A stretch of DNA of 46,774 nucleotides from Streptomyces sp. DH24 (GTDB lineage Bacteria > Actinomycetota > Actinomycetes > Streptomycetales > Streptomycetaceae): positions 1 through 46,774 of the forward strand of contig NZ_JARVKW010000054.1 of the NCBI RefSeq assembly GCF_029813775.1. The letters run 5' to 3'. The notes beneath the pieces are model-generated. The model ran no database searches and had not been told where the DNA came from. It saw only the letters and a list, made by a program, of their open reading frames with translations. Made by a program: the position numbers and the translations under genes. How positions within the stretch are numbered: position 1 is the stretch's first letter; each line of letters opens with the position of its first letter. Positions 41,387 to 46,774 of the stretch are shown here, piece after piece.

Positions 41387-41459
41387 AAAAAACACGTCCC
41401 GGTCCGGACGCGAAACGCATGCTGCGCGCGGCACGGTCTGAACCGCACCGCACGCAGCA
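41387..41459 (-). terminator. terminator or attenuator between pup and prcB
   Basis: On the minus strand, after pup, a long imperfect hairpin (TGCTGCG at 41420-41426 with CGCAGCA at 41453-41459 plus inner CGG/CCG and GGT/ACC pairs) is followed by CGTCC-N6-GGACG and a TTTTTT run at 41392-41387. This would end pup transcription or reduce read-through into prcBA. Confidence 0.6.
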
Positions 41460-41488
41460 CTCACGCCCGCTCGTCAGCCGCAGAGGGC

Positions 41489-41707
41489 CTACTGGCCGCC
41501 CTTCTGGACGAAGGACCGCACGAAGTCCTCGGCGTTCTCCTCGAGGACGTCGTCGATCTCGTCCAGCACGGAGTCCACGTCGTCCGAAAGCTTCTCCTGG
41601 CGCTCCTTGAGGTCCTCGGAGGCCTGCCCGTCCTGCGCCTGCTCCTCGACCTCCTCGGTGGAGCGCGTCGCCTTCTGCTGTCCGCCGCCGGTGTCCTTGG
41701 TCGCCAT
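41489..41707 (-). CDS. pup: prokaryotic ubiquitin-like protein Pup
   Basis: This 72-residue disordered protein has the ARC-binding helix EKLSDDVDSVLDEIDDVLEEN and the invariant C-terminal region ending GGQ. The terminal Gln must be deamidated to Glu by Dop before PafA can ligate it. An extension to 41716 in frame is possible, but ATG 41707 gives the normal length. It lies 156 bases after dop. A 6-6-6 palindrome with a GTAGGGTC element lies 35-53 bases upstream. Confidence 0.97.
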   Translation of the reverse strand: MATKDTGGGQQKATRSTEEVEEQAQDGQASEDLKERQEKLSDDVDSVLDEIDDVLEENAEDFVRSFVQKGGQ

Positions 41708-41742
41708 AACCCTCACCCCGCTCGGTTCGACGTTCTTGATCA

Positions 41743-41760
41743 GACCCTACAAGCAGGGTC
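41743..41760. promoter_or_regulatory. GACCCT-N6-AGGGTC palindrome and -10-like element upstream of pup
   Basis: A perfect palindrome with 6-base arms and spacer. On the minus strand it contains GTAGGGTC (41750 to 41743), 35 bases before the pup ATG. Confidence 0.5.
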
Positions 41761-41863
41761 CGACATCGGCCCCGCAGTTCTTCCAACGTACGGGGCCCAC
41801 CTCCTTGATTCCCTGGCACGGGGTTTTCCACCCCGCGCCGGCGGGTCCGGACCGAACTTCCGT

Positions 41864-43375
41864 TCAGTGGCCCGACAGGACTCTGACCAGGTCTTCCGCC
41901 GTGCGGCAGCGGTCCAGGAGCTCCTTGACGTGATTACGCGTTCCGCGAAGCGGTTCCAGGGTTGGGACCCGCTGCAGGGAGTCCCGCCCCGGCAGATCGA
42001 AGATCACCGAGTCCCAGGAGGCCGCCGCGACGTCGTCCGCGTACTGCTCCAGGCAGCGCCCGCGGAAGTACGCGCGCGTGTCCTCCGGCGGCTTCGTACG
42101 GGCCCGCTCGACGTCTTCCTCGTCCAGCAGGCGCTTGATCCGGCCGCGGGCCGCGAGACGGTTGTACAGGCCCTTGTCGGGGCGCACGTCGGCGTACTGG
42201 AGGTCGACCAGGTGCAGCCGGGCGGCGTCCCAGTCGAGGTCGTCGCGGCGCCGGTAGCCCTCCATGAGCTCCCGCTTGGCGACCCAGTCCAGCTCGCCGG
42301 CCAGGCTCATCGGGTCGTTCTCCAGGCGGTTGAGCGTGTCCTCCCAGCGGCCCAGGACGTCCTTGGTCTGCTCGTCCGCGTCGGCGCCGTAGCGCTCCTC
42401 CACGTACTTGCGGGCCAGCTCGTAGTACTCCATCTGGAGCTGGACCGCGGTGAGTGTCCGGCCGCTGCGCAGCGTGATCAGCCGCTTCAGGCCGGGGTCG
42501 TGCGAGACCTGGTGGAGGGTGCGGACGGGCTGGTCGACGGCCAGGTCGACCGCGATGAAGCCGTCCTCGATCATGGACAGCACCAGTGCGGTCGTGCCCA
42601 GCTTGAGGTACGTCGAGATCTCCGACAGGTTGGCGTCGCCGATGATCACGTGCAGCCGGCGGTACTTCTCGGCGTCGGCGTGCGGCTCGTCGCGCGTGTT
42701 GATGATCGGGCGCTTGAGGGTGGTCTCCAGGCCGACCTCGACCTCGAAGTAGTCCGCGCGCTGGCTGAGCTGGAAGCCGTGCTCGTGCCCGTCCTGGCCG
42801 ATGCCGACGCGGCCCGCCCCGGCGAAGACCTGACGGGAGACGAAGAAGGGCGTCAGGTGGCGCACGATGTCCGAGAACGCGGTCTCCCGCTTCATCAGGT
42901 AGTTCTCGTGCGTGCCGTAGGAGGCGCCCTTGTTGTCGGTGTTGTTCTTGTAGAGGTGGATCGGCTGGGCGCCGGGCAGCTGGGCGGCGCGCTCGGCGGC
43001 CTCCGCCATGATGCGCTCGCCCGCCTTGTCCCACAGGACGGCGTCCCTCGGGTTGGTGACCTCCGGCGCGCTGTACTCCGGGTGGGCGTGGTCCACGTAG
43101 AGCCGTGCGCCGTTGGTGAGGATCACGTTGGCCAGGCCGATGTCCTCGTCGGTGAGCTGGCTGGAGTCGGCGGCCTCGCGGGCGAGGTCGAAGCCCCGCG
43201 CGTCGCGCAGCGGATTCTCCTCCTCGAAGTCCCAGCGGGCCCGGCGGGCCCGGTGCATCGCCGCCGCGTAGGCGTTGACGATCTGGGACGAGGTGAGCAT
43301 GGCATTGGCGTTGGGGTGGCCGGGGACGGAGATCCCGTACTCCGTCTCGATGCCCATTACTCGCCGTACGGTCAT
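41864..43375 (-). CDS. dop: deamidase/depupylase Dop
   Basis: This 503-residue paralogue of PafA has GIETEYGIS, the catalytic Asp D95 in RLYVDHAHPEYSAPE, SYGTHENYLMKRE and NTRDEPHADAE. The insertion at about 42-80 (RARRARWDFEEENPLRDARG) is the Dop-loop, absent from PafA, which restrains it to deamidation and removal of Pup. The C-terminus ends LVRVLSGH. The ATG follows AAGGAGG. It removes the terminal Gln amide of Pup-GGQ and depupylates targets. It heads dop-pup-prcB-prcA as one direction of transcription, after the arc terminator. Confidence 0.97.
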   Translation of the reverse strand: MTVRRVMGIETEYGISVPGHPNANAMLTSSQIVNAYAAAMHRARRARWDFEEENPLRDARGFDLAREAADSSQLTDEDIGLANVILTNGARLYVDHAHPEYSAPEVTNPRDAVLWDKAGERIMAEAAERAAQLPGAQPIHLYKNNTDNKGASYGTHENYLMKRETAFSDIVRHLTPFFVSRQVFAGAGRVGIGQDGHEHGFQLSQRADYFEVEVGLETTLKRPIINTRDEPHADAEKYRRLHVIIGDANLSEISTYLKLGTTALVLSMIEDGFIAVDLAVDQPVRTLHQVSHDPGLKRLITLRSGRTLTAVQLQMEYYELARKYVEERYGADADEQTKDVLGRWEDTLNRLENDPMSLAGELDWVAKRELMEGYRRRDDLDWDAARLHLVDLQYADVRPDKGLYNRLAARGRIKRLLDEEDVERARTKPPEDTRAYFRGRCLEQYADDVAAASWDSVIFDLPGRDSLQRVPTLEPLRGTRNHVKELLDRCRTAEDLVRVLSGH

Positions 43376-43578
43376 GCGGCCCTCCTTGCCCGGCGGCACC
43401 CTCGGTCGTGGGCGCCGCTCAGATACCGCTGGCGCTCGGTTGCGTGTGCGGTGCCCGTCCCCGCACTGCGCGACTCGGCGGTATGCAAGAGCCTAGAACG
43501 CCTTTGCGCTGGTGGGGAGATCATTTGCGTCATTGCCTTGCGCGCTCTCATTTACGGCAGTGGCCGGAAAAAACAGTC

Positions 43579-43611
43579 GGCTGCGGGTACCCGGTGAGGG
43601 CACCCGCAGCC
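43579..43611 (-). terminator. rho-independent terminator after arc
   Basis: GGCTGCGGGT pairs with ACCCGCAGCC around a 13-base loop and is followed on the minus strand by a TTTTTT run (43573-43568). It separates arc from dop. Confidence 0.85.
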
Positions 43612-43620
43612 ACCCTGTTC

Positions 43621-45387
43621 TTACAGGTACTGCCCGGTGTTCGCCACCGTGTCGATGGAGCGTCCGGTGTCCGCGCCCTGCTTTCCGGTGATGAGGGTGC
43701 GGATGTAGACGATCCGCTCGCCCTTCTTTCCGGAGATCCGGGCCCAGTCGTCCGGGTTCGTGGTGTTGGGAAGGTCCTCGTTCTCCTTGAACTCGTCCAC
43801 GCAGGCCTGGAGCAGGTGGGACACTCGCAGACCCTTCTGGTCGTGCTCAAGGAAATCCTTGATGGCCATCTTCTTGGCCCGACCCACGATGTTCTCGATC
43901 ATGGCGCCGGAATTGAAGTCCTTGAAGTAGAGGACTTCCTTGTCACCATTGGCGTAGGTGACCTCCAGGAAGCGGTTCTCCTCCGATTCGGCGTACATGT
44001 GTTCCACGGCCGTCTGGATCATGGCCTGGACGCACGCACCCTTGTCGCCGCCGTGCTCGCGCAGGTCCTCCGAATGGAGCGGGAGGCGCTCGGTGAGGTA
44101 CTTCCCGAAGATGTCCTTGGCCGCCTCGGCGTCCGGACGCTCGATCTTGATCTTCACGTCGAGCCGGCCGGGTCGCAGGATGGCCGGGTCGATCATGTCC
44201 TCGCGGTTGGAGGCACCGATCACGACCACGTTCTGCAGGCCCTCGACACCGTCGATCTCGGCGAGCAGCTGCGGGACGATGGTGTTCTCCACGTCCGAGC
44301 TGACACCGGAGCCACGGGTGCGGAAGAGCGACTCCATCTCGTCGAAGAAGACGATGACGGGCGTGCCCTCGCTCGCCTTCTCCCGGGCCCGCTGGAAGAC
44401 CAGGCGGATCTGCCGCTCGGTCTCACCGACGTACTTGTTCAGCAGCTCGGGGCCCTTGATGTTGAGGAAGAAGCTCTTGCCGGCGGCCTGGCCGGTCACC
44501 TCGGCGACCTTCTTGGCCAGCGAGTTGGCCACCGCCTTGGCGATCAGCGTCTTTCCGCAGCCGGGCGGGCCGTAGAGCAGCACGCCCTTGGGCGGGCGCA
44601 GTTCGTGTTCCTTGAACAGGTCCGGGTAGAGGTACGGGAGCTCGACGGCGTCGCGGATGGCCTCGATCTGGCCGCCGAGGCCGCCGATCTGCTCGTAGCC
44701 GATGTCCGGGACCTCTTCGAGGACCAGTTCCTCGACCTCGCTCTTGGGCACGACCTCGTAGACGTAGCCAGAGCGGGGTTCCATCAGGAGGGCGTCGCCG
44801 GGGCGGATGGTGACGTCCAGCAGCGGCTCGGCGAGCCGCACCACCCGTTCCTCGTCGGTGTGGCCGAGCACCAGGGCGCGCTCGCCGTCCTCCAGGATTT
44901 CCTTGAGGGTGACGATGTCACCCACGCGCTCGAACTCCATGGCGTCGACCACGTTGAGCGCTTCGTTGAGCATGACTTCCTGGCCGCGCCTGAGCTCCTC
45001 CAGCTCGATGCTCGGGCTGACGTTCACCCGGAGCTTGCGGCCGCCTGTGAAGATGTCGGCGGTGCCGTCCTCGTTCGCCTGCAGGAAGACACCGAAGCCG
45101 GCCGGCGGCTGCGCGAGCCGGTCGACCTCCTCCTTGAGGGCCACGATCTGGTCGCGGGCCTCACGGAGCGTGTTGGCGAGCCGCTCGTTCTGTGCGGACA
45201 CGCCGGCCAGATTGGTCTGCAGCTCGACGATCCGCTCTTCGAGAATTCTCGTGTGCCGCGGAGAGTCGGCGAGCTTGCGTCGCAGGACGGCGATCTCCTG
45301 CTCAAGGTAGGCGATCTGCCCGGCCGGGTCGTCGGACCCGCGTCCCGGGCGGATGCCGCGGTTCATGTCGTCGTCGTGGGCTGCCAC
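43621..45387 (-). CDS. arc: proteasome-associated AAA+ unfoldase ARC/Mpa
   Basis: This 588-residue AAA+ protein has a coiled coil (about 25-92) that binds Pup, two OB domains (about 97-245), an ATPase with Walker A GPPGCGKT (273-280), Walker B VIVFFDE (344-350) and pore loop KYVGE, and a C-terminal extension ending GQYL whose penultimate Tyr opens the alpha-ring gate. The GTG at 45387 follows GGAGG; a TTG at 45405 is less likely. A strong terminator follows. The GTAGGGTC element 37 bases upstream is a probable -10 region. Confidence 0.97.
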   Translation of the reverse strand: MAAHDDDMNRGIRPGRGSDDPAGQIAYLEQEIAVLRRKLADSPRHTRILEERIVELQTNLAGVSAQNERLANTLREARDQIVALKEEVDRLAQPPAGFGVFLQANEDGTADIFTGGRKLRVNVSPSIELEELRRGQEVMLNEALNVVDAMEFERVGDIVTLKEILEDGERALVLGHTDEERVVRLAEPLLDVTIRPGDALLMEPRSGYVYEVVPKSEVEELVLEEVPDIGYEQIGGLGGQIEAIRDAVELPYLYPDLFKEHELRPPKGVLLYGPPGCGKTLIAKAVANSLAKKVAEVTGQAAGKSFFLNIKGPELLNKYVGETERQIRLVFQRAREKASEGTPVIVFFDEMESLFRTRGSGVSSDVENTIVPQLLAEIDGVEGLQNVVVIGASNREDMIDPAILRPGRLDVKIKIERPDAEAAKDIFGKYLTERLPLHSEDLREHGGDKGACVQAMIQTAVEHMYAESEENRFLEVTYANGDKEVLYFKDFNSGAMIENIVGRAKKMAIKDFLEHDQKGLRVSHLLQACVDEFKENEDLPNTTNPDDWARISGKKGERIVYIRTLITGKQGADTGRSIDTVANTGQYL

Positions 45388-45424
45388 GGTCCTCACCTCC
45401 TCCAAGGGGAGCTGGACGCTTCCA

Positions 45425-45434
45425 GACCCTACCT
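45425..45434 (-). promoter_or_regulatory. AGGTAGGGTC element upstream of arc
   Basis: Minus-strand TAGGGT, 37 bases before the arc start. Together with the copy at 45555-45564 on the plus strand it forms a 10-bp inverted repeat 120 bases apart in the divergent region. Confidence 0.5.
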
Positions 45435-45554
45435 GGGCCGGTGTCGATTGAAACCCCTAGATCACAAAGACTGTCGGGGTGTGTCCGATCTTCACCCTTG
45501 CGCTCTCCCTCACGGAGGGGAGATACCCACCGAACGTGAAGGGAAAGCAGCCGG

Positions 45555-45564
45555 AGGTAGGGTC
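45555..45564 (+). promoter_or_regulatory. AGGTAGGGTC element upstream of the ferredoxin gene
   Basis: The 10-mer is identical to the arc element, read on the plus strand, 67 bases before the ferredoxin ATG. Confidence 0.45.
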
Positions 45565-45631
45565 GAGATGTTCAACACCCGTCAGAGCTGGCCGGATTCC
45601 CGTCCAGTTCGGCGCTCAAACGGCAGGAGAG

Positions 45632-45937
45632 ATGAACGTGCAGGAGGAGGCCGGAGTCGACGGTGAGGACCTGGAGGTCTGGATCGACCAGGATCTCTGT
45701 ACCGGCGACGGCATCTGCGCCCAGTACGCGCCCGAGGTGTTCGAGCTGGACATCGACGGTCTGGCCTACGTGAAGGGCGCCGACGACGAGCTGCTGCAGG
45801 CCAAGGGCGCGACAACGCCCGTGCCGCTGCCGCTTCTCACGGACGTCGCCGACTCGGCGAAGGAGTGTCCGGGCGAGTGCATCCACGTGCGTCGCGTTTC
45901 GGACAAGGTCGAGATCTTCGGACCGGACGCCGCGTGA
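45632..45937 (+). CDS. ferredoxin, [3Fe-4S] type
   Basis: This 101-residue acidic protein has the cysteine pattern CTGDGIC (CX5C) followed by YAPEVFELD and a C-terminal CPGEC-IHV. In actinobacterial 3Fe-4S ferredoxins the second cysteine of the four-Cys motif is replaced in the CxxxxxC loop, which fits. The insert before the last Cys (GADDELLQAKGATTPVPL) is longer than in most. The ATG at 45632 follows AGGAGAG; a GTG six bases later is possible. Divergent from arc. It could donate electrons to a P450 or other oxygenase; no partner is adjacent. Confidence 0.9.
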   Translation: MNVQEEAGVDGEDLEVWIDQDLCTGDGICAQYAPEVFELDIDGLAYVKGADDELLQAKGATTPVPLPLLTDVADSAKECPGECIHVRRVSDKVEIFGPDAA

Positions 45938-45996
45938 CCCGTCCGGCACGCGCCGTCATCGCTGTCTGATTCCTCACACCGGCCGGGGTCAACGGG

Positions 45997-46575
45997 TCAG
46001 ACGCTGCGGGCACCCGCGGGCGTGGAGCGGACGAACGTGCCGTTCTTCCACTGCCACTTCACCTCGTCCTTCAGGTCCGGGCAGCAACTGGGCACGTCGG
46101 AGGACGAGTAGCCGAGGAGGGTGGCCAGCACGGCGCCGTCGCGCACCGCGAGGCCGGACACCGTCTGGCGGTCCTCGGGGTCGACGAGGGTGGCCACCAC
46201 GCGCGGTTCGCCCGCACCGGAGCCGCGGGTCAGGACGTACAGGCCGTCGGGCGGTGTGCCCATCGGCGAGTCGCAGTGGACCGCGGCCACCGTCTCCGGC
46301 CTGCCGTCGCCGTCGAGGTCGCCGGACGCCTTGTGCGCCACCTTCGTCCGCACCGTTCCGCACTGGAGCGGGAACTCGACGTCCGCCGGGTCGGGCGGGA
46401 CGACGTGCGCCGGGGCGCTCCTGGTCTCCGGGGCGGCCGCCTGGGCCGCCGTCGCGGGGCCGGGCTGCACGACGGAGGACAGGGCCACCACGCCGGCCAC
46501 GGCCGTGGCGGTGGCGAGCCAGTGGATGGGGCGGGTATGGGTGTGGGCGAGCTCCGGGACGGCGGATTGCTGCAC
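45997..46575 (-). CDS. secreted protein with an FG-GAP/VCBS-like repeat
   Basis: This 192-residue protein has an N-terminal signal (HWLATATAVAGVVALSSVV then ATAAQA) suggesting export, a disordered Pro-rich stretch and one calcium-loop-like repeat GDLDGDGRPETVAAV. Four cysteines (QCG, HCD, SCC) may form disulfides. The GTG at 46575 follows AGGAG; an ATG in a frame extension (46632) lies before the signal. It converges on the ferredoxin gene. The function is unknown: secreted FG-GAP proteins often bind surfaces or ligands. Confidence 0.7.
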   Translation of the reverse strand: MQQSAVPELAHTHTRPIHWLATATAVAGVVALSSVVQPGPATAAQAAAPETRSAPAHVVPPDPADVEFPLQCGTVRTKVAHKASGDLDGDGRPETVAAVHCDSPMGTPPDGLYVLTRGSGAGEPRVVATLVDPEDRQTVSGLAVRDGAVLATLLGYSSSDVPSCCPDLKDEVKWQWKNGTFVRSTPAGARSV

Positions 46576-46734
46576 TAGGAGTGTCTCCTGTGAGGGCTGT
46601 GCCGGTGGGGGGTGGCCTGCATGGTGCCACACGTCACATCGCGGGGGAACGGCGGGGTACGCGGTTGCGGTGGAGGCTTCCCCGGGACGGCCGCCTCTGG
46701 TGTCGTGTCACCTGCCCGGTCAACGAAAAGGCGC

Positions 46735-46774
46735 CGTGGCCGAGTTCCCGGGGACAAACGCGCACTCGGCCACG
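46735..46774 (-). terminator. hairpin terminator at the right edge
   Basis: CGTGGCCGAGT (46735-46745) pairs perfectly with ACTCGGCCACG (46764-46774) around an 18-base loop. On the minus strand GGCGCCTTTTCG follows, so it ends a gene to the right of the window. Confidence 0.65.

Overview
The window is high-GC actinobacterial chromosome, almost certainly from a Streptomyces. The evidence is the conservon-type operon with an EQSLW P450, the complete Pup-proteasome locus, extreme GC at third codon positions, frequent GTG starts with 4-nt start/stop overlaps, and gene order that matches the SCO1609-SCO1649 region of S. coelicolor as I remember it (identifiers not checked). I see no rRNA, tRNA, insertion sequence, phage or CRISPR array, so this is mostly core chromosome.

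1-12.4 kb: A truncated Pro-rich gene enters from the left. It is followed by a PLP amino acid deaminase/aldolase, a DUF2510 membrane protein, and a gamma-glutamylation pathway: glnA4, aldehyde dehydrogenase and SDR on the minus strand, and a GntR regulator plus a class I amidotransferase-type hydrolase on the plus strand. Two matching sites (AAGGT-N10-ACCWT) sit in front of both arms and are probably the regulator's operators. Next come a LysR/TDT-transporter pair, a cobalamin-binding-type protein broken by a one-base frameshift, and an HTH-cupin regulator.

12.4-19.8 kb: An osmoprotectant ABC transporter operon encodes an ATPase and a permease carrying two fused binding domains. It is followed by a 5'-3' exonuclease, an iron-box-controlled siderophore-interacting protein, an 88-aa protein and an RluA pseudouridine synthase. 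Three unrelated short tandem repeats (about 40, 45 and 24 bp) lie behind genes in the 8-18 kb stretch.

19.8-26 kb: A five-gene conservon (rarA-rarE type) encodes a kinase-like ATPase, a roadblock protein, a DUF742 protein, a Ras-like GTPase and a P450 lacking the ExxR arginine. Beside it is a biotin-carboxylase-like protein from which the ATP-grasp lid region is missing.

26-46 kb: The block helY, diacylglycerol kinase-like, tatC, tatA, pafC, pafB and pafA has the same order as in Mycobacterium, but two FKBP prolyl isomerases are inserted between pafB and pafA. An MFS/LacI pair separates it from prcA, prcB, pup, dop and arc/mpa. Together these encode prokaryotic ubiquitin (Pup), its deamidase (Dop), its ligase (PafA), the unfoldase (ARC/Mpa) and the 20S proteasome. 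A ferredoxin and a secreted protein close the window. Several genes here appear to have leaderless promoters with a -10 hexamer 6-8 nt before the start codon.

The observations I consider most worth checking are the paired operator of the gamma-glutamyl pathway, the lid-less biotin carboxylase homologue, the frameshifted cobalamin-binding protein, the promoter and terminator signals inside the Pup-proteasome locus, and the tandem repeats. No wholly new defence or biosynthetic system is evident.
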